NCBI GenBank assembly: GCA_019009955.1 | Contig: CM032231.1 | Coordinates: forward strand, 46,279,001-46,343,000 | Direction of reading: 5' to 3' | Source of the DNA: Riptortus pedestris | Lineage: Eukaryota > Arthropoda > Insecta > Hemiptera > Alydidae | Length of the DNA: 64,000 nucleotides | Shown: positions 51,401 through 55,879 of the stretch, in pieces | How the letters are laid out: the number at the start of each line of letters is the position of its first letter | How positions within the stretch are numbered: the first letter of the stretch is position 1 | Position numbers and translations under genes: made by a program | The notes under the pieces: generated by a model | What the model was told of the DNA's origin: nothing | Seen by the model: only the letters and a program-made list of their open reading frames with translations | The model's database searches: none

Positions 51401-52138
51401 TAATTTAAAAAAAAAAAACGGTAAAACACAGAAAACAAGTTTTCGGCCTTTTCTCTAATTTTCGGACCCCCAAGAGGAATGTTTTTGTCTCTGCATTGCT
51501 TAAAACACTTCGTCATGCACTCTTCAACATCAGGAAATTCAGCCAATCTCTTCCGCTTACATTTAATATTACCTTCGTTTGCCCACTTTTCAATTTCTGG
51601 TTTTTTATAATTGTTGATAGCGTACTACCTGGAATATGAAACTTGGTAGCGATGTCTTTCTTCTTTACCCCTTCGTTCACCAACTTTATCATTTGTAACT
51701 TTTCACCAACAGTTAATGCCTTGGGTTGTCTTTTCGCACTCATTCTCGAATATTTCACGAACAAACAGTCGACACTACATAAATCAAAATGCTCGACACA
51801 AAGTAAACAGACCCGAGAAGAGACTGCAAACAGACTAAAGGCTCTTGTCGCCGGTTATGACTCACCGACAGTTGGCAACCTGAACGCCGGGATTTTGTGT
51901 TAAACAAATCCATTCTGAGAACATCGTGATATAGAGGTAATGCGCTAATCAAATTCGTCTTATCTACTGAACTGAGTTACAAAGGTAATTTTTGTCTCTC
52001 TTATAGAGTGTTATAGAGGTAAAATATAACCGGAAAATTAGTTCATGTTACGTATGGTAATTTATTCGTGTTAGACAGGTTTTTCCAAGGGGATTAAAAA
52101 TAATTCGTGATATCGAGGATTTCGTGTTATCGAGAGTC

Positions 52139-52214
<76 letters not shown>

Positions 52215-54244
52215 CGCGTACAAATATTTATTGTAGGATTGTAAGCTATTTCAAAAATTAATAAATCTAGGTTTACCTGTAATAATAATTCAGGACATTA
52301 GTTCCTTACAAAACATTACCAATTTTTACATGCAAGAATAGCATAAAGTGCAAAATACAATCGTAACATTTACTAGTAGAAATATGTATCAGCGATGTAT
52401 TTAAAAATGAAATTAAATATTATTTGGGCGTTGATTAATAATAAAATTAATGACTTCTTAAATTTAGGTGTTTTCTTTTCTCATTTGAAGCTCTTTGCAT
52501 TTGCCGGCCTGGCCAGTCCGTGACTGCTGGGTATAGTTTACTTTTAGCGTGATATTAATTAATTTGAGTCCATGTTTATAATAAATCGGATAAAAATTTA
52601 ATGAGTACGAATTCAACTGGTATCTACTGGTTTGTATATTTCTGATTTATTTTCTATGTTTCTTGGATAATGTTTAACAAGGAATTGTGGCTTGGTTTTT
52701 AGCCCTTTCCGAAATGTTCGTAATGTGCCATAAGACTACTTCGTCAAATAAATTCATCATATTATTATAAACTACCTCCATAACTTTACTGCTAAACCTT
52801 TTGTTTATAACTACATCAGAGTTTTTTTTTTATGCAATGGAAGATCCTGGAAGTTATTTGTAGAAGTAACCTTAATAGAATAATGGGTTATGCACGGATA
52901 TCTTTCTTTTATTTCCTCTCCCATAACATTGAGCGTTAATCATCATGAAAGCGTTTCTTTTCTATTTCTTTTTAAAAATTTTGAAGTGTAGAACAAAGCC
53001 TTGAGTTTTATTCTCCCCACGCGTTGCTATTAGAGATTAGGATTAGGGTTGCTTTTGGCTAACAACTGCTTGGCTATTTTGCCCTATTTCTGATTCAACA
53101 CAGTCATAATTTTAGTATTCATTTCTTTCCACTCTTATTTTTTTTAGTAAATATTAATACTTCAAATATATTTCTTCAGGTTACTAACATACGAGTAGTA
53201 CATCTAATTTTGCACATATACACCCATACATACACATATAAAGTACAAGTATATATTAAAAAAGTCCGTCACGCAGGGGCTGCGTAAACTAGGCAGATTA
53301 CCCTCGTGGTGGCATAGCATACATAAATCTTAATCGATGATGTCACCACTCAACGAATTTCTATGCGCCTCCAGGGGCAAGGATGAAAACTAAAAAATCC
53401 AAATATTTCCGTTAATATTCATGATAGAGAAAATATTTATATAACATTTATAGGTAATTTAATTTTCAATAAGATTGGTTATGTAAAATTTTTGATCCGA
53501 CTTATAGTAACGGAGATATTTCAAAATTTCCCCTCTAAGCCCACCCTCCCTCTGGACCGATTTCTGCCATTAACGAAATTGATCTTTCTTTTTGCATAAA
53601 ACGATTAAATATCGAGTTTTGTAATGATCAAACAAAAGTTACGACCGCCGGAGCGATAACAGTCAAATATATATATATGAAGTCCGTTACGCAGGGGCTG
53701 CATTAACTAAACCGATTTCCTAAGTGGCACCACGTATTTGGATTTATCTCAAATTGTAAAAGTTCAATGAAAACCATATTTGATATTTAAGCTCCAAATA
53801 ATGTGCTTCATGGTATAACAGCTTATTGTTAATATGGCATGAGTAGGGAATGGGGGTTTACTGAAGGCCGAAAACTAAAAAAATGCAAATATCTCGGTTA
53901 ATAATCAAGGTAGTGTAAAAACGTATATAACAACATTTATAGAACATTCGATTTACAGTAAGATTTGTTCTATACACTTCTTCGATCCGACGTATACCTA
54001 GTACCGGAGATATTTCGAAATTACCCCTCTAAACCCCACCCTTCCCTCAAGTCCAATTTTAGCCATTAAAGAACTTCATCTTTATTTTTACATAAAACGT
54101 TTAAATATCCAGTTTGGCAATGATCAAATAAAGATTACGCCCGCTAGAGCGTTAACAGATACATACACACACACACTTTTAGGGAAATGAGACAGCCCAG
54201 AATGAAGATAACAACCATATAGTCACCCAAGGAATGCATAAATT

Positions 54245-54306
<62 letters not shown>

Positions 54307-54514
54307 ATATATTGTATCTTTAGGTGTGAATTACTTACATGCAGCCTTTAGGAACAGTCATGCTAAGGTTATCGAGTATGACGTGTTGATTCGCCTTTGA
54401 GCCGTAAGTCTTCTTTGCTTTCCTTACACAGACTGCATTCTGCCTTCTGGTCCAGACTGTACTCTGTTGTGCAATTAACTTCTTATTGTGAGGAACACCA
54501 CCTCCTGACGACAT
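22942..54514 (-). CDS. ABCH-family ABC transporter (ABCG-like half transporter), 16 coding exons
   Basis: Sixteen exons with GT/AG borders join in one frame (2247 nt, 748 residues, TAA stop). Exons by position: 54514-54339, 50785-50626, 42858-42704, 42083-41976, 41038-40945, 39089-38907, 32724-32620, 32466-32339, 31685-31481, 30430-30253, 30166-30051, 28348-28278, 25512-25424, 25220-25044, 24913-24827, 23156-22942. The nucleotide-binding domain comes first: Walker [10 protein letters not shown] (64-72), Q-loop YMPQ (109-112), signature LSGGQQRR (163-170), Walker B LLILDEPT (183-190), H-loop His221. The membrane domain follows: first helix about 371-391, a long outside loop with cysteines and NxS/T sites, then helices about 556-576, 600-624, 631-656, 661-683 and 722-744. 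This domain order and the C-terminal LKFKKG ending fit the arthropod ABCH group (Drosophila snustorr/oskyddad type, required for the lipid cuticle barrier). The exact orthologue and substrate are not shown here. All catalytic motifs are intact, so the gene looks functional despite heavily invaded introns. Confidence 0.93.
23977..24300 (-). CDS. unrecognised ORF in ABCH intron 15
   Basis: 107 codons with ordinary amino acid composition, basic, no membrane helix or known motif. It lies in the last intron of the ABCH gene on the same strand. No splice sites clearly tie it to that gene. It may be a remnant of a mobile element; I do not recognise it. Confidence 0.2.
   Translation of the reverse strand: MKENIIVVAVDPSLNELTQKGCQTSSMYKRTEKYFRTRSIQSKVFQHLCNIGFKSRSGHYHLMPHLTEQRVEIFKNTNGIKHTVLFDKILITNNTELNLSNQPSSSQ
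24590..24800 (-). mobile_element. tRNA-derived SINE, near complete
   Basis: On the minus strand starts GGGGCTTAGGTTAGCC, has a degenerate box B, then the body (AATTTATTTACTGATGAAGT, GGTAACCTGTAGATAACCTG). Its head lies about 27 nt downstream of the ABCH exon 15 donor. Confidence 0.85.
24827..24913 (-). CDS. ABCH transporter coding exon 15 (residues 649-677)
   Basis: Acceptor TTTCAG at 24914; donor GTAAGT at 24826. Encodes [20 protein letters not shown]. The tRNA-like head of a SINE on the same strand begins about 27 nt into the following intron. Confidence 0.92.
25044..25220 (-). CDS. ABCH transporter coding exon 14 (residues 590-648)
   Basis: Acceptor TTTTAG at 25221; donor GTAAGG at 25043. 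Encodes two hydrophobic helices at about 600-624 and 631-656. Ends in phase 1. Confidence 0.92.
25424..25512 (-). CDS. ABCH transporter coding exon 13 (residues 560-589)
   Basis: Acceptor TTTCAG at 25513; donor GTATGT at 25423. Completes the helix at 556-576 and continues with [14 protein letters not shown]. Ends in phase 1. Confidence 0.92.
25600..26230. other. ABCH intron 12 DNA with a (CA)n tract
   Basis: Short (AC)n/(GCAT)n tract at 25643-25687; otherwise featureless. Confidence 0.5.
26370..27195 (+). repeat. two diverged PHR copies in plus orientation
   Basis: 26370-26750: ATCGATCCTACCTAGTA, a (CA)n core, GCGATCGCAATTTTTG, and a poly-G run at 26611-26621. 26880-27195: a second diverged body ending in the hairpin end CAGTTTACGAAGCTACTGTG at 27159. 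Confidence 0.7.
27196..28111 (-). repeat. PHR pieces in minus orientation with a foldback element in the core
   Basis: 27199-27300 is a palindrome-side fragment. 27300-27680 and 27946-28111 are two halves of another copy: internal blocks (GCTAGAGCGTTAACAGGC, (CA)n, (TA)n) and the palindrome side (CTCATTTTCATTATCTC). A foldback element at 27685-27893 sits between the halves in the (TA)n tract. Confidence 0.75.
27685..27893. repeat. foldback element with about 85-bp arms
   Basis: CTTTTTGGAGTTTTGGT with GCTTATGCCGATATTTCGAG and TTCTCTTCTTCAGG on the left is mirrored by CCTGAAGAAGAGAAAATACA, CTTGAAATATCGGCATAAAC and CTTCAAAAAG on the right, around a loop of about 35 bp. Confidence 0.85.
28278..28348 (-). 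CDS. ABCH transporter coding exon 12 (residues 537-559)
   Basis: Acceptor TTCCAG at 28349; donor GTAAGC at 28277. Encodes [19 protein letters not shown], a segment well conserved in ABCG/ABCH proteins just before a membrane helix. Ends in phase 2. Confidence 0.92.
28640..28900 (+). pseudogene. LINE ORF2 C-terminal fragment
   Basis: One frame reads [35 protein letters not shown]. This matches the usual tail of endonuclease-RT proteins (rLrWlGHvxRmp, PkkxLyg, GrRxxGRPrxRW). No other part of the element is present. Confidence 0.7.
28910..30050. other. ABCH intron 11, no recognised element
   Basis: AT-rich intron sequence. Poly-C run at 29811-29819. Confidence 0.45.
30051..30166 (-). CDS. ABCH transporter coding exon 11 (residues 498-536)
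   Basis: Acceptor TTTCAG at 30167; donor GTAACC at 30050. Continues the extracellular loop ([15 protein letters not shown]), phase 1 to phase 0. Confidence 0.88.
30253..30430 (-). CDS. ABCH transporter coding exon 10 (residues 439-497)
   Basis: Acceptor TTATAG at 30431; donor GTAAGT at 30252. Encodes the [15 protein letters not shown] segment of the large extracellular loop. Ends in phase 1. Confidence 0.9.
30888..31012 (-). mobile_element. tRNA-derived SINE, 3' fragment
   Basis: Shares GCTACCATGGCTAATTGGGA and GGTTATCTACAGGTTACTAC with the complete copies. The tRNA-like head is missing. Confidence 0.8.
31226..31425 (+). mobile_element. tRNA-derived SINE
   Basis: Head TTGGGGCTCAAGTAAGCC, degenerate box B (GGTTAGATTCCC), body ending AGCCATAGTAGCAT. 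It faces the 30888 copy tail to tail in ABCH intron 9. Confidence 0.82.
31481..31685 (-). CDS. ABCH transporter coding exon 9 (residues 370-438), first membrane helix
   Basis: Acceptor TTACAG at 31686; donor GTAAGT at 31480. Encodes the hydrophobic helix 371-391 and the start of the cysteine-bearing extracellular loop, with an NSS glycosylation sequon. Confidence 0.93.
32339..32466 (-). CDS. ABCH transporter coding exon 8 (residues 328-369)
   Basis: Acceptor CAATAG at 32467; donor GTATGT at 32338. Encodes [12 protein letters not shown], the amphipathic stretch before the first membrane helix. Ends in phase 2. Confidence 0.85.
32620..32724 (-). CDS. ABCH transporter coding exon 7 (residues 293-327), linker
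   Basis: Acceptor TTCTAG at 32725; donor GTGAGT at 32619. Encodes an acidic, low-conservation linker between the nucleotide-binding and membrane domains. Both phases are 0, so the exon could be skipped without a frameshift. Confidence 0.75.
33192..33380 (-). repeat. Copia 3' LTR
   Basis: 189 bp, no difference seen from the other LTR. Confidence 0.95.
33439..36792 (-). CDS. Copia pol (zinc knuckle, protease, integrase, RT, RNase H)
   Basis: About 1117 open codons in the gag frame. Order of domains: CCHC knuckle [14 protein letters not shown] (about residues 33-46); aspartic protease [12 protein letters not shown] (DSG); pre-integrase HHCC block (HRRLGH with CEVCLLGK); integrase DDE core ([26 protein letters not shown]); RT ([29 protein letters not shown]); and Copia-type RNase H ([38 protein letters not shown]). 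All catalytic residues I checked are present and I see no frameshift. Apart from the upstream TAG, the polyprotein looks complete. There is no ATG at the start, so it would need to be made as a gag extension. Confidence 0.95.
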   Translation of the reverse strand, partial: DVKTPAHSHTPSSETALFSQGKGSKGKGKHKIECYACHKRGHYASQCRTKKMETHDRKKQDSTENSNQGKPKGKAFFAYMSRPNDTSNSVDFFLDSGCSSHLVNDIDILDNVSGDSDLKISTINNVNLSAQAVGTTNISMIVNGQADSVVAHDVHYVPGIGANLLSVSKITDKGHSVIFTKEMGKVIDPNGEVLATAKRKNGIYKLDTMKDRILPTYFAEDAGSLMHRRLGHLSRKGMNLLQDMCTGIDKITPNDDPCEVCLLGKHARLPFRASKSRAKEILEVLHMDLCGPMENLSIGGSKYFFTLIDDFSRYTFVYFLSEKNKVSDIFAEFRALVETQTGKKIKCVRSDNGTEFVNSKFKAGLISAGIRHQLTVRYSPQSNGVAERANRSIVEKARTMLQDAGLPKSYWAEAVSTAVYLNNRAPTKAVVGRTPYEAWYGKRPDMSHLRIFGCPAMAQVPKEIRRKWDPKSAKYIFVGYSEEIKGYRLIDPETKKVTMSRDVVFLETSNQERHKPRQLPTTSVFLDVDEPPALQDTTNSQEDVSDENTESGYDRQTDSDDSVPGSVSSEPDIQEENSPQVRRSSRVPKPKDMSDFVTYLAALNPIEEPLTADEALKGPYSKQWRLAMEDELNSFKKNKTYDWVKLPTGKKPLQAKWVFKVKNPDSENPKFKARLVVKGCAQRAGIDYEETFSPVLKYTSLRYLFVLAVKKNLKVFHMDVKTAYLHGDLEEEIYVTPPEAAEQHKNRVWRLKKSMYGLKQSGRCWNQTLHQSLTELSLTQSEADPCIYYRSVDSDYIVVAVYVDDLLIFTNKEELKTKLKRELQTKYGMTDLGEAKNCLGMNLTRDEATGKLWIDQSAYTEKILQRFNMAEAKPVSTPMEHGQKDPEDDEDCSASVPYLEAVGSLLYLCQISRPDICFAVNHVSRFCKKPKKSHWIKVKRIFRYLRGTQNCKLEFSKHGNQELECYSDADWANQVNDRHSITGSCFKFMNGLISWSTKKQSTVSLSTVESEYIALSFTVQEALWLKVLMNEIEPNCYNFPTKIFCDNMGAIHLARNSVTSQRSKHIDVRHHFLRTHVNNKNIVLEHMPTEEMLSDILTKPLSREKHEYFFKCFGLIK
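36793..37356 (-). CDS. Copia gag, N-terminal part, ending at an in-frame TAG
   Basis: 187 residues starting [21 protein letters not shown], the usual Copia gag N-terminus (DUF4219/UBN2-type capsid), with [20 protein letters not shown] and a helical capsid body. The capsid packages the element's RNA. The frame stops at TAG (36795-36793), before the zinc knuckle, which normally belongs to gag and here lies in the next open stretch of the same frame. The TAG is therefore more likely a point mutation than a true gag end, though read-through cannot be excluded. Confidence 0.9.
   Translation of the reverse strand: MASNHPPPVEKLLGRQNYASWKFAAKAYLNLDDLWRVVDGSIVVPKLEGAATTQKEENILVKDRKAFSKIVLIIDPIVFPHIESASTAKEAWDNLKTAFEDNGLTRKVGLLRSLITTRLENCSSVEEYVNKIMSTSQRLTDIGFKVDDEWLGTILLAGLSDEYKPMIMGLESSGLKITGDSIKVKIL
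37500..37513 (-). other. Copia primer-binding site for a cut initiator tRNA-Met
   Basis: The coding strand reads GGTTATGGGCCCAG right after the 5' LTR. This complements the anticodon stem-loop of initiator tRNA-Met (CTGGGCCCATAACC), not a tRNA 3' end. Drosophila copia and yeast Ty5 prime with such a half tRNA. Confidence 0.88.
37514..37702 (-). repeat. Copia 5' LTR
   Basis: 189 bp, no difference seen from the other LTR. Drives transcription toward lower coordinates. Confidence 0.95.
37708..38900. other. ABCH intron 6, no recognised element
   Basis: AT-rich intron between the Copia insertion and exon 6. Nothing identified. Confidence 0.45.
38907..39089 (-). CDS. ABCH transporter coding exon 6 (residues 232-292)
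   Basis: Acceptor TTTTAG-like TGTTTAG at 39090; donor GTAACA at 38906. Encodes [15 protein letters not shown] followed by a basic linker (GKRRRSS), as in ABCH proteins. The frame stays open 36 nt past the donor to a TGA. If the donor were skipped, the product would end in a short alternative tail before the membrane domain. Confidence 0.85.
39787..40591 (+). repeat. PHR long-form copy in ABCH intron 5
   Basis: Palindrome end AGCAGATTTCCCTTGAGGGA at 39787, short (TA)n core, internal blocks, then an extra long-form section (TTTCTTTCCGGTGTGAGG, GTTTGTTTACATTC, TCACGGTGGTGTTGTG) also seen at 59330-59480 in reverse, and the hairpin end AGTTTACGCAGCCCCTGCGT at 40561. Confidence 0.9.
40799..40890 (+). 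repeat. (CA)n microsatellite
   Basis: Nearly pure CA repeats with a CG-interrupted start. On the ABCH transcript this is (TG)n, close downstream of the exon 5 donor. Confidence 0.95.
40945..41038 (-). CDS. ABCH transporter coding exon 5 (residues 200-231), H-loop
   Basis: Acceptor TTTTAG at 41039; donor GTTAGA at 40944. Contains TTHYIDET with the H-loop histidine (221). A (TG)n tract on the transcribed strand lies about 55-145 nt downstream of the donor. Confidence 0.93.
41352..41587 (-). mobile_element. tRNA-derived SINE, complete reference copy
   Basis: Read on the minus strand: head GGGGCTCAAGTTGGCCGTGC with a box A-like GTGCGAGTTAAGG, box B GGTTCGATTC, tRNA-unrelated body (GTAACCTGTAGATAACCCGT), and an A-rich tail of (TAA) and poly(A) at 41340-41375. 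Pol III promoter boxes with the right spacing make it a tRNA-derived SINE. Confidence 0.92.
41976..42083 (-). CDS. ABCH transporter coding exon 4 (residues 164-199), signature and Walker B
   Basis: Acceptor TTTTAG at 42084; donor GTACTT at 41975. Holds SGGQQRR and [13 protein letters not shown], the ABC signature, Walker B and D-loop. Ends in phase 2. Confidence 0.95.
42236..42352 (+). repeat. PHR fragment (palindrome side) ending in (TATC)n and (TA)n
   Basis: AGTAGATTTCCCTTAATGGA, TTGAGGTTGTACTCATGACG, then microsatellite (42366-42450). The copy does not continue after the microsatellite. Confidence 0.75.
42366..42450 (+). repeat. (TATC)n/(TA)n microsatellite
   Basis: Six TATC-type units followed by about 28 TA units. 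Confidence 0.95.
42704..42858 (-). CDS. ABCH transporter coding exon 3 (residues 113-163)
   Basis: Acceptor TTTCAG at 42859; donor GTACTT at 42703. Encodes the helical subdomain between Q-loop and signature, beginning [14 protein letters not shown]. Ends in phase 2 inside the signature serine codon. Confidence 0.93.
42900..44421. other. ABCH intron 2 DNA, no recognised gene
   Basis: A GC-richer patch at 43415-43660 carries short G/C-rich inverted motifs (GGGGTG... and CCACCCC) around a poly(T) run. Origin unknown. Confidence 0.4.
44426..45246 (+). repeat. Gypsy-type 5' LTR (with a later insertion)
   Basis: Matches the other LTR apart from the insertion at 44622-44860. Holds a (GA)n stretch, TATA box CTATATAAGG (44588-44597) and an AATAAA at about 45132. 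Confidence 0.95.
44622..44871 (+). mobile_element. retroposed insert in the 5' LTR, with A-rich tail and target duplication
   Basis: About 239 bp absent from the 3' LTR. Ends in an A-rich run (44817-44860) and is flanked by GAGCGGGTCAG (44611-44621) and GAGCGAGTCAG (44861-44871). The structure is that of a LINE-mobilised SINE or processed RNA. The source RNA is not recognised; its sequence differs from the tRNA-derived SINE elsewhere in the window. Confidence 0.8.
45249..45267 (+). other. primer-binding site for tRNA-Leu
   Basis: TGGTGTCAGAAGTGGGATT lies two bases after the LTR and complements the 3' end of an insect tRNA-Leu (AATCCCACTTCTGACA plus CCA), as in mdg3/Blastopia-type Gypsy elements. 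Confidence 0.85.
45289..46803 (+). CDS. Gypsy-type gag with SAP-like domain, coiled coil and zinc knuckle
   Basis: 504 residues. The N-terminus (about 2-40: [29 protein letters not shown]) resembles a SAP DNA-binding motif. Residues about 75-185 are a coiled coil built of near-identical repeats ([20 protein letters not shown] units). Then comes a Retrotrans_gag capsid ([14 protein letters not shown], then [20 protein letters not shown]) and a CCHC knuckle [14 protein letters not shown] near the C-terminus. It would form the particle and bind element RNA. The frame is fully open, ending TAA at 46801-46803, right after a possible slippery heptamer. Confidence 0.93.
   Translation: MKFEELKVEQLKKELAKLDMPTKGNKAELQKRLTDEFQRRGIDVSTHEFADKEDIAVSTPMSSSNLDLNSILAAMMEEITDNNQKLLEASRANYERLEEASRSNSEKILAEVRQEFQESSRANYERLEEASRSNSEKILAEVRQEFQEASRTNSEKILTEVRQELQEASRTTNQKLQEMSEVLGKRVEAIEQRVSEFDGKLCGISAAQKKVEEEMSNLGKKVDDEIRELQFQMDNLHVREGPVRLISEHSSKIQTPTFDGNVPFNVFKFQFETVASRNGWNNEEKAVELILALKGTAAEILESLPAACRNNYEVIMLALQRKFGGEHKRELYRMELRGRVQKPNETLQDFAMEIERLVQLTYPGENHPFLDQFKIEAFVNGIRDPDVKFGAVCAMQKSSFAETISHALAQETAKVISKPQVYKVRRLEADIQNDAQMSRSDIEELVKRIMEEQRNRSRSKCFNCGKAGHFQRNCKAPKKRSRSVSPPRENKRTNNPKSQETPLN
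46773..47789 (+). CDS. Gypsy-type pol remnant: protease fused in frame to the integrase tail
   Basis: The open frame is -1 relative to gag and overlaps its end (46773-46803). It encodes an aspartic protease with [18 protein letters not shown] (DTG active site) and [12 protein letters not shown], a linker typical of the region before RT, then jumps at about 47515-47600 to [20 protein letters not shown] and [14 protein letters not shown], the chromatin-side C-terminus of Gypsy integrases. RT, RNase H and the integrase core are absent, yet the frame is kept. Such a copy can move only with enzymes from a relative. Starts without an ATG are normal for frameshifted pol; the first ATG is at 47160. 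Confidence 0.9.
   Translation, partial: PQISRDTVKLKRASTEGQELAPTTAGPTISISIIQQQNSNLTARGLINGRKQILTIDTGASQSIIRPDLVKGSVEPLNDVRLRTATGESATVYGRAKVRLTIANTSADHVFVVADIVDEVIIGADFMIAHGINLHMGQQVMIWRNVEIPLDVGYESKTTVRRLFTVGRQKLPPQSETLVWARVEDDCEDNRLWVVEPKELKDDIITAKALVKTCDDGRVPVRVLNLSNNEKIINKNFEIGQCEPAEAIINCAKNSGCPKMTAKERELLAEEEEKWMKGLSPKLQTHWEGPYKVIKRLNEVVYRIQRYHNPRSKMKVVHVERLAKYGNGDIEPIRDEKA
46794..46800 (+). other. candidate -1 frameshift heptamer GTTAAAC at the gag stop
   Basis: G TTA AAC is followed directly by the gag TAA. A -1 slip gives GTT AAA and enters the protease frame. GUUAAAC is a documented slippery site in equine arteritis virus. I did not test for a downstream pseudoknot. Confidence 0.6.
47801..48374 (+). 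repeat. Gypsy-type 3' LTR
   Basis: 574 bp, TG...CA. Preceded by a purine-rich tract (AAGTGGGCGGCAG). Confidence 0.95.
48776..48960 (-). mobile_element. tRNA-derived SINE, decayed
   Basis: Body blocks recognisable (ATTATCTACAGGATTACCAC, TAGCCAGGGTGAGTCT). The tRNA-like head is heavily diverged. Confidence 0.75.
48961..49309. other. ABCH intron 2 DNA, nothing recognised
   Basis: AT-rich, no features. Confidence 0.4.
49310..50206 (+). repeat. diverged PHR copies and fragments
   Basis: 49310-49690 is a decayed long-form body, 49790-50090 another (poly-G run at 49922-49931), and 50092-50206 a palindrome-side fragment (TTGAGGTTGTACTCCTGGCG). Order and breaks suggest several insertions. Confidence 0.65.
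50626..50785 (-). CDS. ABCH transporter coding exon 2 (residues 59-112), Walker A
   Basis: Acceptor TTTCAG at 50786-50788; donor GTATCA at 50625. The split codon completes to Ile59 and leads straight into the Walker A motif GASGCGKTT. The exon ends after the Q-loop glutamine in phase 0. Confidence 0.93.
51178..52142 (-). mobile_element. pogo/Tigger-like DNA transposon, shortened, in ABCH intron 1
   Basis: Terminal inverted repeats CAGTCGACTCTCGCTATCAC at the left and the complement of TAGTCGACTCTCGATAACAC at the right, flanked by TA. About 965 bp. Inside, several direct and inverted copies of CGTGTTAT/AGAGGTAA-type motifs lie near both ends. The transposase is reduced to its DNA-binding part. 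Confidence 0.88.
51292..51745 (-). pseudogene. Tigger-like transposase, DNA-binding domains only, frameshifted
   Basis: The first part (from about 51741) reads [20 protein letters not shown] and [20 protein letters not shown], a CENP-B/pogo N-terminal helix-turn-helix. After a frame change near 51540 it reads [20 protein letters not shown] and [13 protein letters not shown], the second (Tc5/CENP-B type) helix-turn-helix. The DDE catalytic domain is absent. If expressed, such a fragment could bind transposon ends but not cut them. Confidence 0.82.
52143..52208 (+). repeat. (TA)n microsatellite
   Basis: About 33 TA units directly next to the Tigger-like element. Confidence 0.95.
52209..53255. 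other. ABCH intron 1 DNA, no recognised element
   Basis: AT-rich, short frames only. Confidence 0.45.
53256..53681 (-). repeat. PHR copy lacking its palindrome side
   Basis: Starts AAAGTCCGTCACGCAGGGGC, has the TTCGATCCGAC-type body and stops at a short (TA)n where the next copy starts. Confidence 0.85.
53682..54175 (-). repeat. PHR copy, second in a head-to-tail array, lacking its palindrome side
   Basis: Starts AGTCCGTTACGCAGGGGCTG immediately after the previous copy's core. Ends at a (CA)n tract after GCTAGAGCGTTAACAG. Confidence 0.85.
54250..54313 (+). repeat. (TA)n microsatellite next to ABCH exon 1
   Basis: About 31 TA units, ending 25 nt past the donor side of exon 1 in intron 1. 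Confidence 0.95.
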
Positions 54515-54515
54515 T
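54339..54515 (-). CDS. ABCH transporter coding exon 1 (residues 1-58)
   Basis: ATG at 54514-54512 opens the frame. The base before it follows a good acceptor (pyrimidine-rich tract ending TTACAG at 54516), so at least one untranslated exon probably lies further upstream on the minus strand. The exon encodes a short polar N-terminus and the first strand of the nucleotide-binding domain. It ends in phase 2 at donor GTAAGT (54338). Confidence 0.85.
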
Positions 54516-54779
54516 CTGTAACAGAAAATAGTAACATTTTAAAACAAATGTCCCCTATAAGTGACTCTACATAAATCACAGAAATTTAAAATTTTATGTC
54601 TAGTTAGTTATTAGATTTGTTCTGTTTTTTCATACAAATTTCATATTTCTGACATACGTTTCAGTGATAAATACATGATAGAATAGTTGTATTTTAGAGT
54701 TTTCGTAGTGAAATAAGAATTTCTGAACTCGTGATACTTGTGTAGTTTGTATCATCAAGCTATTTCTAATATACACCTT

Positions 54780-54988
54780 GAGGGGCTCAGGTTAGCGATG
54801 TGAGTTGACGGCTCATAATCTCTCTAAGCATAGAGTGATGGCTTCTATTCTCACCTGAGCAATAGGAATTTATTTAGTTAAGAACTCATTAAATAAAATC
54901 CTTAATACCCTGGCTAGAAAACGGTGGTGACCTGTAGATAAAGCCAGTTAGATATAGCAGCTCATAGCGGACGTTAATAAATAATATA
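54780..54988 (+). mobile_element. tRNA-derived SINE, diverged
   Basis: Head GAGGGGCTCAGGTTAGCG, body GTGACCTGTAGATAAAGCCA and end TAGCAGCTCATAGCGGACGT. About 265 bp upstream of the ABCH start codon. Confidence 0.82.
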
Positions 54989-55082
54989 ACTTAAGCCTCG
55001 ATCTTGTTGGAAATATGAAAACATAAATACATTAAAAGCAACGCTTATTTTCTGTTTTGTGAAAAGGTTGTACGTAAACAAT

Positions 55083-55800
55083 AAAAGTACGTCACGCTGG
55101 AGCTGCAGAAACTAAACAGTTTTCCCAGGTGCTGTTATAACACAGGTGATTCCATCTCACCACAAACTGTCTATTTCTATGGAAAAAACGCGAAGAGGGC
55201 GGAGGGTAACTGAAGGCTGAAAACAAGAATGTATGAATAAATCCCTTAGTACTAGAGTTACGAAAAAAATGCAAAGAACAACAATTGTAGAACTTCAATA
55301 GATTGATTCTTTAACATTTCACGATCCGACTAATAGTAACGGAGATATAATTTGAAATTTCGAATTTCCCTTCCTCTCTAAACCACCTGGTCAGATTTCT
55401 TCCAATCACAAAGTGTTATATGAAACGGTTAAATATCGAGTCATGGCACAACGAATTTGCATGTATCTCGCATAATAAAAGTCCAATAGAAACAATATTT
55501 GGTATTTAAGTTTAGAATAAAGAGGTTCATATTATAACAGCTTATTGTAATTAGGGACATCAGTAGGAGTCCTGAAAACTAAAAATTCTAAATATCTTAG
55601 AGTGTTAATCTTAGAGAAAATATATAGATATACAATAATATTTTTAGACAATTAAATTTACAATAAGATTAGTTCTATACAATTTTTTTCAATCCGACAT
55701 ATAATAACGGACATCATTTTCGTGCCAAGGTATGATCGAAGGACATTTGAGGAAATTTAACAAAAATCGCGTCATGAGTACAATTTCAATGGCTGATCTG
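55083..55800 (-). repeat. PHR copy, diverged
   Basis: AAAAGTACGTCACGCTGGAG at the start; CACGATCCGACTAATAGTAACGG and similar blocks repeat, which suggests two fused bodies; palindrome-side block at 55730-55800. Confidence 0.7.
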
Positions 55801-55879
55801 CCTTCAAGTAGGCACTGCTGATCTCACACCTTTGCTGGATGCCATTCCTGCTGATGACGTTATCTAATAAGGACCCTCG

